A DNA stretch of 64,000 nucleotides from Bradyrhizobium archetypum (GTDB lineage Bacteria > Pseudomonadota > Alphaproteobacteria > Rhizobiales > Xanthobacteraceae): the NCBI RefSeq assembly GCF_013114835.1, contig NZ_JAAVLW010000011.1, forward strand, positions 62,001 through 126,000. The letters are read 5' to 3'. Positions 15,092 to 26,645 of the stretch are shown one piece after another. The number at the start of each line of letters is the position of its first letter. Positions within the stretch are counted from its first letter, which is position 1. Below the pieces are notes generated by a model. The model did no database searches. It was not told where the DNA came from and saw only the letters and a list, made by a program, of their open reading frames with translations. The position numbers were made by a program, and so were the translations under genes.

Positions 15092-18076
15092 TTACTCCGC
15101 CGCCTCGCTCGCAGCTCCGCTCTTTCTTGGCTTGCCCTCCGCCTTCTTCAGCACCGGGGCCAGGAACTTGCCCGTATAGCTTCGCGGCGCCTTGACGATA
15201 TCCTCCGGCGGGCCCCAGGCGACGATTTCGCCGCCGCCGTCGCCGCCTTCGGGGCCGAGATCGATCACCCAGTCAGCGGTCTTGATGACCTCCAGATTGT
15301 GCTCGATCACGACCACCGTGTTGCCTTGGGCGACCAGCTCGTGCAGCACTTCGAGCAGTTTTGCGACGTCGTGGAAGTGCAGGCCCGTCGTTGGCTCGTC
15401 GAGGATATAGAGCGTGCGGCCGGTGGCGCGCTTTGACAATTCTTTTGCCAGCTTGACGCGCTGGGCTTCGCCGCCGGACAGCGTCGTCGCCTGCTGGCCG
15501 ACATGGATGTAATCCAAGCCGACGCGGTGCAGCGTTTTAAAAGTCTCGCGAACGCGCGGGACGGCCTTGAAGAATTCGGCCGCTTCCTCGACCGTCATGT
15601 CGAGCACATCCGAGATCGACTTGCCCTTGAACAGGACTTCGAGGGTCTCGCGGTTGTAGCGCTTGCCCTTGCAGGTGTCGCAGGTGACGTAGACGTCGGG
15701 CAAAAAGTGCATCTCGATCTTGATGACGCCGTCGCCCTGGCAAGCCTCGCAGCGGCCGCCCTTGACGTTGAAGGAGAACCGGCCGGGCTCGTAGCCGCGC
15801 GCCTTGGCTTCGGGCAGGCCGGCGAACCATTCGCGGATCGGGGTGAAGGCGCCGGTATAGGTCGCGGGGTTGGAGCGCGGCGTGCGGCCGATCGGCGACT
15901 GGTCAATGTCGATGATCTTGTCGATATGCTCCAGCCCCTCGATGCGATCGTGGGGCGCGGCGCCCTCGCTGGCATTGTTGAGCTTGCGGGCGATCGCGCG
16001 GTAGAGCGTGTCGATCAGCAGCGTCGACTTGCCGCCGCCGGAGACTCCCGTCACGCAGGTGAACAGCCCCAGCGGGATTTCGGCCGAGACATTTTTCAAA
16101 TTATTGCCGCGGGCGTTGACGACCTTGATGGTGCGCCTGTGGTTCGGTGGCCGGCGCTCGGGGATCGGCACCGACAATTCGCCCGTGAGATATTTGCCGG
16201 TCAGCGATTTCGGATTGCGCATGATGTCGGCGGGCGTGCCTTGGGCCACGATATTGCCACCGTGCATGCCGGCGCCGGGGCCGATGTCGAGCACGTGGTC
16301 GGCCAGCCGAATGGCGTCCTCGTCGTGCTCGACCACGATCACGGTATTGCCGAGGTCGCGCAGCCGCTTCAGCGTATCGAGTAGCCGCGCATTGTCGCGC
16401 TGGTGCAGGCCGATCGAAGGCTCGTCCAGCACGTAGAGCACGCCGGTCAGCCCGGAGCCGATCTGGGAGGCGAGGCGGATGCGCTGGCTCTCGCCGCCGG
16501 ACAGCGTGCCGGAGGAGCGCGAGAGCGTGAGATAGTTCAGGCCGACATCGAGCAGGAAGGACAGCCGCTCGCGGATCTCCTTCAGGACGCGCGCGGCGAT
16601 CTCGTTCTGCTGGGCGTTGAGCGCCTTCGGCACGCTTTCGAACCATTCGCCGGCGCGCTTCACCGAGAGCTCGGAAATCTCGCCGATATGCTTGCCGTCG
16701 ATCTTGACGCAGAGCGCCTCCGGCTTGAGCCGATGGCCCTTGCAGGCCTCGCAGGGAATATCGGAGAAATACTTTGCGAGTTCCTCGCGCGCCCATTCGC
16801 TTTCGGTCTCGCGGTAGCGGCGCTCGAGGTTGGTGATGATGCCCTCGAACGGTTTCTTGGTGTCGTAGGAGCGCACCCCATCTTCATAGGAGAACTTGAT
16901 CTCGTCGTCGCCTGAGCCATGCAACAGTGCGGCCTGCGTCTTCTTCGGCAGGTCCTTCCATTTGGTGTCGAGCGTGAACTTGTAGAATTTGCCGAGCGCG
17001 GTCAGCGTCTGGATGTAATAGGGCGAGGACGACTTGGCCCAGGGCGCGATCGCGCCCTTGCGCAAGGTCAGTTCCTTGTCGGGGATGACGAGGTCCTCGT
17101 CGATGTGCTGCTCGACGCCGAGGCCGCCGCAGGCGGGGCAGGCGCCGTAGGGATTGTTGAACGAGAACAGCCGCGGCTCGATCTCTGGGATCGTGAAGCC
17201 GGACACCGGACAGGCAAATTTCTCCGAGAACAGAATCCGCTCCGGCCCGCTCTTGTCGTGGATTTTTGCAGTCTTCTTGTCGGATTTCTTCTCTTCTGCA
17301 GCGCCCGCCGGGGGATCGGCGTATTCGATGACGGCGAGCCCCTCGGCGAGCTTCAGCGCGGTCTCAAAGCTTTCAGCGAGGCGCTGGCCGAGATCGGGAC
17401 GGACCACGATGCGGTCGACCACGACGTCGATGTCATGCGGGAATTTCTTGTCGAGCGTCGGCGCCTCCGACAATTCGTAGAATGTGCCGTCGATCTTGAC
17501 GCGCTGAAAGCCCTTCTTGAGCCATTCGGCGAGCTCTTTCTTGTACTCGCCCTTGCGGCCGCGCACGACCGGCGCCAGCAGATAGAGGCGGGTGCCCTCG
17601 GGCAGCGCCAGCACGCGGTCGACCATCTGCGAGACGACCTGGCTTTCGATCGGTAGTCCCGTGGCGGGCGAATAGGGCACGCCGACGCGCGCCCAGAGCA
17701 AGCGCATGTAGTCGTAGATCTCGGTGACGGTGCCGACGGTGGAGCGCGGATTCTTCGAGGTCGTCTTCTGCTCGATCGAGATCGCAGGCGACAGGCCGTC
17801 GATCTGGTCGACGTCCGGCTTCTGCATCATCTCCAGGAATTGGCGCGCATAGGCGGAGAGCGATTCGACGTAGCGGCGCTGTCCCTCGGCATAGATTGTG
17901 TCGAAGGCGAGCGAGGATTTGCCGGAGCCGGAGAGGCCGGTGAACACGACGAGCTTGTCACGCGGAATCTCAAGATCGACGTTCTTGAGATTGTGCTCGC
18001 GTGCCCCGCGGATGGTGATCGCACGCGATGCGGAGCCGACGTTCTGTTGGCGCTTCGCCCTTAGCACTTCATCCAT
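15092..18076 (-). CDS. uvrA: UvrA, excinuclease ABC subunit A
   Basis: The 994-residue protein has two ABC ATPase modules: Walker A GLSGSGKSSLAFDT and GVSGGGKSTLL, and signature motifs LSGGESQRIRLA and LSGGEAQRVKLA, each with a DEPxxGL Walker B. The second zinc finger is complete (CEACQGDG ... CDTCKGK). In the first, the left pair is reduced to CPVSG, with Ser replacing one Cys, while the right pair CPACGG is kept. UvrA recognises damage in nucleotide excision repair. The C-terminus ends in a Lys/Ala-rich tail. Confidence 0.98.
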   Translation of the reverse strand: MDEVLRAKRQQNVGSASRAITIRGAREHNLKNVDLEIPRDKLVVFTGLSGSGKSSLAFDTIYAEGQRRYVESLSAYARQFLEMMQKPDVDQIDGLSPAISIEQKTTSKNPRSTVGTVTEIYDYMRLLWARVGVPYSPATGLPIESQVVSQMVDRVLALPEGTRLYLLAPVVRGRKGEYKKELAEWLKKGFQRVKIDGTFYELSEAPTLDKKFPHDIDVVVDRIVVRPDLGQRLAESFETALKLAEGLAVIEYADPPAGAAEEKKSDKKTAKIHDKSGPERILFSEKFACPVSGFTIPEIEPRLFSFNNPYGACPACGGLGVEQHIDEDLVIPDKELTLRKGAIAPWAKSSSPYYIQTLTALGKFYKFTLDTKWKDLPKKTQAALLHGSGDDEIKFSYEDGVRSYDTKKPFEGIITNLERRYRETESEWAREELAKYFSDIPCEACKGHRLKPEALCVKIDGKHIGEISELSVKRAGEWFESVPKALNAQQNEIAARVLKEIRERLSFLLDVGLNYLTLSRSSGTLSGGESQRIRLASQIGSGLTGVLYVLDEPSIGLHQRDNARLLDTLKRLRDLGNTVIVVEHDEDAIRLADHVLDIGPGAGMHGGNIVAQGTPADIMRNPKSLTGKYLTGELSVPIPERRPPNHRRTIKVVNARGNNLKNVSAEIPLGLFTCVTGVSGGGKSTLLIDTLYRAIARKLNNASEGAAPHDRIEGLEHIDKIIDIDQSPIGRTPRSNPATYTGAFTPIREWFAGLPEAKARGYEPGRFSFNVKGGRCEACQGDGVIKIEMHFLPDVYVTCDTCKGKRYNRETLEVLFKGKSISDVLDMTVEEAAEFFKAVPRVRETFKTLHRVGLDYIHVGQQATTLSGGEAQRVKLAKELSKRATGRTLYILDEPTTGLHFHDVAKLLEVLHELVAQGNTVVVIEHNLEVIKTADWVIDLGPEGGDGGGEIVAWGPPEDIVKAPRSYTGKFLAPVLKKAEGKPRKSGAASEAAE

Positions 18077-18280
18077 ATCGGCATTTCCAGGCGCGCAGGT
18101 CGCGCACCAAGTTGGGCGCGCATGGCCAGGCGAGAAACCCCGATCAGGCGCCGATGATTGAAAGCCGGAACATAGGAAGAACGGTAGCGAATTTCCAGTG
18201 CCGCGCGCGAATCATCAACGGATTGTTTTGCCGATGGCAGCAGGCGTCAGCAGGGCGAGCGGGCGCAGCAGAACGTTCGC

Positions 18281-18309
18281 CAAACAGAAAGGCCGGCGCG
18301 AGGCCGGCC
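18281..18309 (-). terminator. Intrinsic terminator after the outer-membrane protein gene at 18337
   Basis: The stem GGCCGGC/GCCGGCC (18291-18297 with 18303-18309) is followed on the minus strand by TTTCTGTTTG. Confidence 0.8.
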
Positions 18310-18336
18310 CTTCGAGACTCGATGACGGAGCGGCGA

Positions 18337-19020
18337 TCAGTACTTGGCGACGATCGGGCCACCGAAGTGATAGTTCACGCCGACCTGGACGCTGTGCAGC
18401 TCGAGCGTTCCAGAGGGAACACCGAAATAGTTCTCGCTGCCGAGGCTGCGGAACAGGTATTCGCCCTTGACTGACCACTGCGGAGCGAAGAATGCTTCGA
18501 TACCCGCGCCGACGGTCCAGCCAGAGTGGAAGTGGCTCTCAGACGCCGTCACGCCGAGCGTGGCGACGCTGATCTTGTTGTCGATCCAGGCATAGCCGCC
18601 GGTGCCGTAGAACAGGACCTTGTCGACCGCGAAGCCTAGGCGGCCGCGCACGGTCCCGAGCGCGTCGATCCGCGATGTGGTGGTCACCGGAATAAGGAGG
18701 CCGCCAATCGCCACCACACCGGTGGCCGAGGCATTGACGTCGGCCCAGCCGCCGTCGGCCTCAAGGCCGAACACGAAGTTGTTAGTCTGCCAGTTGTAGC
18801 CGATCGTGCCCCCGGCGAAGCCGCCGCTCATCTTTGGCGTCGCGTCGCTATTCTCGCTGGCATAGCCACCGAAGCCGCCGATGTAGAAGCCGGTCCAATT
18901 ATAGACGGCAACAGGAGCGGCCGGCGCCTTGGTATAGGGCCTTGCAGCAAGATCGGCGGCGATCGCGGGCGCCATCCCAAGCGCGATCAAGCAAGTGGTG
19001 GTCAGCAGAATTTTCTTCAC
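18337..19020 (-). CDS. Outer-membrane beta-barrel protein, paralogue 2
   Basis: The 227-residue protein is best started at GTG 19020 (reads MKKILLTTTCLIALGMAPAIA), because GGAAA lies upstream and the signal peptide then begins at residue 1; ATG 19047 is the alternative. It then has ADLAARPYTKAPAAP, YNWTGFYIGGFGGY and beta strands ending VGVNYHFGGP. It is a small Omp25/Omp31-type barrel of unknown cargo. It is followed by a strong terminator and next to a close paralogue, so duplication is likely. Confidence 0.88.
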   Translation of the reverse strand: MKKILLTTTCLIALGMAPAIAADLAARPYTKAPAAPVAVYNWTGFYIGGFGGYASENSDATPKMSGGFAGGTIGYNWQTNNFVFGLEADGGWADVNASATGVVAIGGLLIPVTTTSRIDALGTVRGRLGFAVDKVLFYGTGGYAWIDNKISVATLGVTASESHFHSGWTVGAGIEAFFAPQWSVKGEYLFRSLGSENYFGVPSGTLELHSVQVGVNYHFGGPIVAKY

Positions 19021-19192
19021 TTTGTTTTTCCTTTCGCGGCTCTCCAACGCAAACTTCCTCAGCCGTCAATTTGAGGTTGCCGCGGCATATAGCGCGAAGT
19101 TCCTGCAAAATGCTGTCGCTGAAAAACCACATAGGCGGCAAATGTAGGTACAATGCAACCGCTGCGAGTGGTGGTCGTGCCGTGCTGCAACC

Positions 19193-19223
19193 AAACAAAA
19201 AGGCCGGCGCAAGGCCGGCCTTT
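19193..19223 (-). terminator. Intrinsic terminator after the outer-membrane protein gene at 19251
   Basis: A 10-bp stem (19199-19208 with 19214-19223) built on GGCCGGC has a five-base loop. A T-rich tract follows on the minus strand. It is nearly identical to the terminator at 18281-18309, which supports duplication of the whole gene unit. Confidence 0.8.
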
Positions 19224-19250
19224 CCGTATTCCGCTTTGCTGTCGCAGCGA

Positions 19251-20039
19251 TCAGTACCTCGCGACGACCGGGCCGCCCCAGCGGTAGTTGATGCGGACAG
19301 TGGCGAGATCCACGTCCTGGTCGATGCGACTAGTCCTCGAGAATGAGCCGGCCGGAGCACCAGCAAAGTTGCCGGATGCAGCAAAGTCGACGTCGCGGTC
19401 ACCCATGAACAGGTGGTTGTATTCAAATCCAATCGACCAGTTCGGGGCGAAGCCGAACTCGAGACCGGCGCCAACGACGCCGCCCCAACGCGTTTCCTTG
19501 GCGCTGTCGACAAGAAGCCCGGTCGCGGTTTCGATACCCCTGTACTTGTCGCTGGTCACGGCCGCGCCGCCCTTTACGTAGAGCAGGACGTTGTTCCAGG
19601 CATAGCCGACCTGACCGGTGATCAGTCCGAACGCGTTGATCTTCGACTCATTCTGGATGGTGCTGAAAGGGGTGAAAAAGGCCAGACTTGTATTGGAGCC
19701 CTTGAAGTCAGCCCAGTTGCCTTGCCCTTCCAGACCAAACACCCAGGTGCCGGCTTGCCAGCGGTAGCCGAGTTGACCGCCGGCGGTGGCGCCCGTTGCG
19801 TCATGGCAGCCCTCGGCCAAGGGCGAAACGAAAGGACCGATGACGTCGGCGGTGAGATCCCAGCACTTGTGGCTCGAACCCCAGCCGCCGTTGGCGCCGA
19901 TGTAGAAGCCGCTCCAGTCGTACACGGCGGCAACCGGGGCAGGCGGCGCCTTGGTGTAAGGACGCGCCGCAAGGTCGGCGGCCGCCGCGGGAGCAGCGAA
20001 CGCGATGAGAGCAACTGTACTCAGCAGAAACTTCCTCAT
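19251..20039 (-). CDS. Outer-membrane beta-barrel protein, paralogue 3
   Basis: The 262-residue protein has the signal peptide MRKFLLSTVALIAFAAPAAA, then ADLAARPYTKAPPAP and YDWSGFYIGANGGWG. It differs from its neighbours by an extra loop with two Cys (KCWDL and EGCHD), possibly a disulfide, and ends VRINYRWGGPVVARY. It belongs to the same small barrel family as 10615 and 18337. Its promoter must lie in the 20040-20330 gap, shared with the divergent ssb. Confidence 0.9.
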   Translation of the reverse strand: MRKFLLSTVALIAFAAPAAAADLAARPYTKAPPAPVAAVYDWSGFYIGANGGWGSSHKCWDLTADVIGPFVSPLAEGCHDATGATAGGQLGYRWQAGTWVFGLEGQGNWADFKGSNTSLAFFTPFSTIQNESKINAFGLITGQVGYAWNNVLLYVKGGAAVTSDKYRGIETATGLLVDSAKETRWGGVVGAGLEFGFAPNWSIGFEYNHLFMGDRDVDFAASGNFAGAPAGSFSRTSRIDQDVDLATVRINYRWGGPVVARY

Positions 20040-20261
20040 GGACTATCTCCAACTTCGTCCGCTTCCCGTGGGTCCCCGAAGCGTTTGGTGGGTGACGCGA
20101 GCGCCGCGCCGTTGCTCAATTTCTATATCGCGACTCGCGTGGAAATAGCGTCTCCCGAATGCAACAGTGGCGAGCCAAATGTATGAGCCCAAGCCGATGA
20201 TTTGCTTGGTATAATTGGAACCAGGCCGGGAACTTTCGGGTTCCATCCCTTCGACTTTCGG

Positions 20262-20276
20262 GTTCCCCGTGGGTTC
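20262..20276. promoter_or_regulatory. Candidate LexA (SOS) box, GTTC-N7-GTTC
   Basis: GTTC at 20262-20265 and GTTC at 20273-20276 are separated by exactly seven bases, the alphaproteobacterial LexA consensus. It lies 279 bp before the ssb start. A second site follows at 20335. Confidence 0.55.
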
Positions 20277-20334
20277 CCGGGGATCGCTTAGAGGTTGCAA
20301 AGCTTCGGCTGGGGCACACAGGAGGCGTCGGCCG

Positions 20335-20349
20335 GAACAAAGCTGGAAC
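20335..20349. promoter_or_regulatory. Candidate LexA (SOS) box, GAAC-N7-GAAC
   Basis: GAAC at 20335-20338 and GAAC at 20346-20349 are separated by seven bases, which is the LexA consensus read on the other strand. It lies 206 bp upstream of ssb, a typical SOS gene. Confidence 0.6.
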
Positions 20350-20554
20350 ATGTGCCGGGGCGCTGCTATATGTGGATAACCGCCGACTTGCCGAGGGATC
20401 GCCAAGTCAGCGGGGCCTGCGAGCGTATAGGGTCGGCTCAGATGTCCGGAAACGGACGAATGGCGGACAAGCGACAGGTCAAGAATTGAAGCCTACCGGC
20501 GCGGAAGCGGCCGGATCAGGGATTTTTGCCGGCGATATTGAGTGGAGAGCGGCG

Positions 20555-21034
20555 ATGGCGGGAAGCGTGAACAAGGTGATTCTGGTCGGCAATCTCGGCA
20601 AGGATCCTGAAATCCGGCGGACACAGGATGGGCGGCCGATTGCCAATCTGAGCATCGCCACCTCGGAAACCTGGCGCGACAAGGCCACCGGCGAGCGCAA
20701 GGAAAAGACCGAGTGGCACCGCGTCGTGATCTTCAACGAGGGGCTGTGCAAGGTCGCTGAGCAGTATCTGAAGAAGGGCGCCAAAGTTTACATCGAGGGC
20801 CAGTTGCAGACGCGCAAATGGACCGACCAGAGCGGCGTCGACAAATACTCGACCGAAGTCGTGCTGCAGGGCTTCAACTCGAACCTGACCATGCTCGACG
20901 GACGCGGCGGCGGCAGCTTCGGTTCCGACGAAACAGGCGATTTCGGCTCCAGCGGTCCGGTCAGCTCCGCGCCGCGGCGGCCGGTGGCGGCCGGCAGCCG
21001 CAACAGCGACATGGACGACGATATCCCGTTCTGA
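20555..21034 (+). CDS. ssb: Single-stranded DNA-binding protein
   Basis: The 159-residue protein starts MAGSVNKVILVGNLGKDPEIR, an OB fold, followed by TEWHRVVIFNEGL and AKVYIEGQLQTRKW. It ends with a Gly/Ser/Arg-rich linker and the acidic tip DMDDDIPF, which binds partner proteins. SSB coats single-stranded DNA during replication, repair and recombination. GGAGAG lies 7 bases before the ATG. Two LexA-like sites in the leader suggest SOS control. uvrA, the usual divergent neighbour, is separated here by two inserted barrel genes. Confidence 0.97.
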   Translation: MAGSVNKVILVGNLGKDPEIRRTQDGRPIANLSIATSETWRDKATGERKEKTEWHRVVIFNEGLCKVAEQYLKKGAKVYIEGQLQTRKWTDQSGVDKYSTEVVLQGFNSNLTMLDGRGGGSFGSDETGDFGSSGPVSSAPRRPVAAGSRNSDMDDDIPF

Positions 21035-21203
21035 GCGCGAAGTCGGCCGGCGGATCGCATTTCCAGTAGAGCGTCAATGCTTCGACTTATTTCGCACCGA
21101 ACGCCTTCACGCGTCAGAACTTGACAGTGGAAACATTGATGTAAATACTCGTTACATGGTGCAGGAGCGCTGCATCGGACACCGCGATCGCCGGGAGTTC
21201 CAG

Positions 21204-21602
21204 ATGTCGCTCGCACCACTGCTGGATGCCGCTCCCGCCATACCGGTTCATGCCTTTGCCGCGATGGCCGCGTTTGTGCTCGGCATCGTTCAATTGGGCG
21301 CGCCAAAGGGGACGCTGCCGCACCGGATGGTCGGTTGGATCTGGGTAGGCCTGATGCTCGTCGTCGCCGCCAGCTCGTTCTGGATCCACCAGATCCGGCT
21401 GCTCGGCCCCTGGAGCCCGATCCATCTCCTATCAGTCGTGGTTCTGGTGATGCTGCCGATCGCCGTCATCGCGGCACGCCGGCACAATGTGAACCGCCAT
21501 CGCAAGACGATGATCGGCATTTTTGCCGGCGGATTGGTCATCGCCGGGCTGTTCACGTTCGTCCCGGGGCGGATCATGCACGCCGTGCTTTTTGGCCAGT
21601 AG
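21204..21602 (+). CDS. DUF2306 membrane protein
   Basis: The 132-residue protein has four hydrophobic helices and the DUF2306 signature of a first helix HAFAAMAAFVLGIVQLG, a conserved HRMVGWIW motif and HRKTMIGIF. The HR and HN-H residues could bind heme or lipid, but this is not shown. GGGAG about 8 bases upstream selects ATG 21204 over the in-frame ATG at 21156. It sits between ssb and gyrA and is not part of an evident operon. Confidence 0.8.
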   Translation: MSLAPLLDAAPAIPVHAFAAMAAFVLGIVQLGAPKGTLPHRMVGWIWVGLMLVVAASSFWIHQIRLLGPWSPIHLLSVVVLVMLPIAVIAARRHNVNRHRKTMIGIFAGGLVIAGLFTFVPGRIMHAVLFGQ

Positions 21603-21792
21603 CGGGTTGCGGAAAGAGGCCTCCGGCGACGCTGTTTCGAGCCCTCAAACCACAGCTCCGCGGATCTCTCGCCGATCCTGTAAGTCTATGAAAAAACGAG
21701 CGGAAAAACGTCTTCCCTTGAGCTCTTCGGGGTGGTGATCGGGGCCTCGATGCGCTATATGATTCTCACCTGAGAACTGACTGGATTCCCCT

Positions 21793-24522
<2,730 letters not shown>

Positions 24523-24534
24523 CGCCGTGCATGT

Positions 24535-24570
24535 GTAGCCCAGGTGGAGCGGAAGCGAAACCTGGGTTAC
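24535..24570. repeat. Palindromic intergenic repeat after gyrA
   Basis: GTAGCCCAGGT (24535-24545) pairs imperfectly with ACCTGGGTTAC (24560-24570), enclosing a GGAGCGGAAGCG loop. It may double as the gyrA stop signal, but no T-run follows. Confidence 0.55.
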
Positions 24571-24695
24571 GAGCTGGACATTCACACCGGCGCGCTGCGT
24601 CAGGCTCCGCTCGCGGTAAACCAGACATTAACCATAGCTCGATACCATCTGCTCAGTCCGGGTGGTGACCGTCCGGCCAAACGGGAGCGAATGTC

Positions 24696-25205
24696 ATGCC
24701 CGTCGAGATGCTGACGTATGCCGACCTGGGAGAGAGGCTCAAAATTTCCCCGGAGGCCGCGCGTGCACTGGTGAAACGACACCGCTGGCCGCGCTCGCGC
24801 TCCAACGACGGCAAGACGCTTGTCCAGGTCGATCTCAGCGAGTTCAGCCACTCTCCGATATCCCGTCCGCCGCAAACGCAGGCCGGTCACCAGGTGGTCA
24901 CCGCCCTGAAGCAGCAAATCGAGACCTTGCAGGCCGAGCTGGCAGAGATGAAGGTGATCGCCGCCGGCCATCGCGGCGACTTTGAAAGAGAATGCGAACG
25001 CACCAACAAGCTCCTGGCCGAACTGCTGAAGGTCAGCACGGAAAGCGTCGGAGCCCGGGAGAGGGCAGCTCTGCTCGAAGGCAAGCTATCGATGCTGACG
25101 CAACCTTGGCGCCGCCGGCTGGTCGATGCCTTCACCCTTGCCCTGCCACAGGTCGCCTCCAGCCCTCGCGAGAGCGCCGGCCCGATAGCCCAGTCGCAGA
25201 ATTGA
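24696..25205 (+). CDS. HTH plus coiled-coil hypothetical protein
   Basis: The 169-residue protein starts MPVEMLTYADLGERLKI and continues EAARALVKRHRWPRSRSNDG, a helix-turn-helix of the excisionase/MerR-like type. Residues 65-130 form a long amphipathic coiled coil (QQIETLQAELAEMKV). Similar proteins are frequent in bradyrhizobial genomes, often near mobile-DNA remnants, and have no known function. Some share traits with plasmid or phage accessory proteins. The gene is flanked by repeats and precedes a convergent hypothetical gene. Confidence 0.65.
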   Translation: MPVEMLTYADLGERLKISPEAARALVKRHRWPRSRSNDGKTLVQVDLSEFSHSPISRPPQTQAGHQVVTALKQQIETLQAELAEMKVIAAGHRGDFERECERTNKLLAELLKVSTESVGARERAALLEGKLSMLTQPWRRRLVDAFTLALPQVASSPRESAGPIAQSQN

Positions 25206-25257
25206 ACTGGCTTGCCGACGTGTCGCGCTGAGAGCTGTTTGACCCTCAGCGTATCCA

Positions 25258-26019
25258 TCAATGGCGGCGCAACAGCACGGCCTCCCGAAGGGGCTGGCTC
25301 GCGCCCAGGACAGCGGCGAGGCCCAACGCCATCAGCAGCACGCCAAGCCAGGTTGCCATCGAGCCCCACCCGTCATCGGCCGCCTCGGCGATAGGAGCGG
25401 CGACCGGCGCGGCCGCAGGCGCGGAGCTGGCAACCACGTCGCTTTGCACCGGAGCGGCTGCCAGAAGCGTTTCCGCGTCGAGCCGCCGCGGGGTGGGCTG
25501 GTCAGGCGTGAGCTGATCGGTCGCGCGGTTGGCGACCGACGGCGCGAAGGCCGCCGCCGCCGAAACTGGGGCGGAAACCGCATCAACCACCTTGGGCTCG
25601 GGCACGGGCCGAGTCGGCTGAGACGTTTCCGCGGGTTGGGAGCGCAAAAGCTCCGCACGCGCATCCATGACCGCCTTCTGCTTGCGCCGCGCGGTGGCCT
25701 CATTCTCCTCGGCAGCCGCAACACGATGCTTCGCGATGCGGTGACGGGCCTGCTTCACCGTCGCGGTCCCCTCGGCAGCCTGGAACCAGCATTTGCGGCG
25801 CCCCTCGGAACGATAGACCCAGCGCTGCCCCTCCGCCGTCGACGTACCGGGCCGCGGCAAGCATTCCCTTTCGCTTTCCTTGGCAGCCGGCGCCTCGGTG
25901 ATCGTCGGGGTAGGGGAGACGTTGAACAAGTCAGTAAGAGGAGTCGAGGACGCAGGCGAAGTCGGGAGACCTGCGAGAAGGACAAAGGCGGCGACGCAAG
26001 ATCGCAAATGACCGGACAT
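25258..26019 (-). CDS. Secreted or membrane-anchored hypothetical protein
   Basis: The 253-residue protein begins MSGHLRSCVAAFVLLAGLPT, a signal peptide. It has a small Cys-containing domain (RECLPRPGTSTAEGQRWVYR, then RKCWFQ), a long Pro/Ala-rich low-complexity region and one transmembrane helix near the C-terminus (MATWLGVLLMALGLAAVLGA). It looks like a periplasmic domain tethered by its C-terminus. I do not recognise the family beyond bradyrhizobial hypotheticals. ATG 26019 is preferred because the signal peptide follows it directly. Confidence 0.6.
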   Translation of the reverse strand: MSGHLRSCVAAFVLLAGLPTSPASSTPLTDLFNVSPTPTITEAPAAKESERECLPRPGTSTAEGQRWVYRSEGRRKCWFQAAEGTATVKQARHRIAKHRVAAAEENEATARRKQKAVMDARAELLRSQPAETSQPTRPVPEPKVVDAVSAPVSAAAAFAPSVANRATDQLTPDQPTPRRLDAETLLAAAPVQSDVVASSAPAAAPVAAPIAEAADDGWGSMATWLGVLLMALGLAAVLGASQPLREAVLLRRH

Positions 26020-26200
26020 GGGACCCCCGTTGTTACGCCCCACCCGGCGCCACCTTTGGCCGCGACCTAGGTCACAATGCGACTCAAATCCGGCAAGGCG
26101 GTGGATTCATTCTGGCCCGGAAACGAGAATGTGGAGCCCGGTTCCGGTCCTTGCAGCCGCGCAAAAGGTGTCCGAGTGGCTTCTTACCCGTCTCGGTAAG

Positions 26201-26551
26201 TCATGTTGCTGACAGCATCGATGTGGCGGAGACCGCTCCCATGCACTGCTGCACCTCGCCCGGCACGTCATAGTCGCGCATGACAGTGCGGCTGTCGCGC
26301 AAGCCACACGCCTCTCGCTGCACCACGAACATCCAAAGCGCGTGGCCGGCCTCATTCACCAGGATGCGCCGTGCCTGCCGCGCTGACGCCGGCGCGTCCG
26401 AGCGCGGATGGGCGGCATCGAACTGCCGCAGCCTGGCGAGGGCTGCTTCCAACGCTCTTCCCATCCGTCCGAGGGCAACGGCCTGCTCCTGGGCGATCTC
26501 ATAGTCGAGAACGTCGACGGGAGAGCGATCAAGACGAAAATCGCGGGACAT
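26201..26551 (-). CDS. DUF6665-type small helical protein
   Basis: The 116-residue protein starts MSRDFRLDRSPVDVLDYEI and is largely helical, with EQAVALGRMGRALEAALARL and NEAGHALWMFVVQREACGL. I believe this is the family named DUF6665, common in rhizobia; it has no known activity. The reading frame continues upstream to 26869, but those codons are of poor composition, so the start at 26551 is used. Confidence 0.6.
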   Translation of the reverse strand: MSRDFRLDRSPVDVLDYEIAQEQAVALGRMGRALEAALARLRQFDAAHPRSDAPASARQARRILVNEAGHALWMFVVQREACGLRDSRTVMRDYDVPGEVQQCMGAVSATSMLSAT

Positions 26552-26645
26552 GGAAATATATATAGCGTCACACGGGTCGCATACGCAACGCTGCCCGTTA
26601 CTGCAGCGTCTTCTCGCTTTGTCGTCGGGTGGTTGTCGCGGCCAT

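Noticed and set aside
20218..20233. GAAC-N8-GAAC near ssb as a third SOS box
   Set aside because: The spacing is eight rather than seven bases, so it does not fit the LexA consensus.
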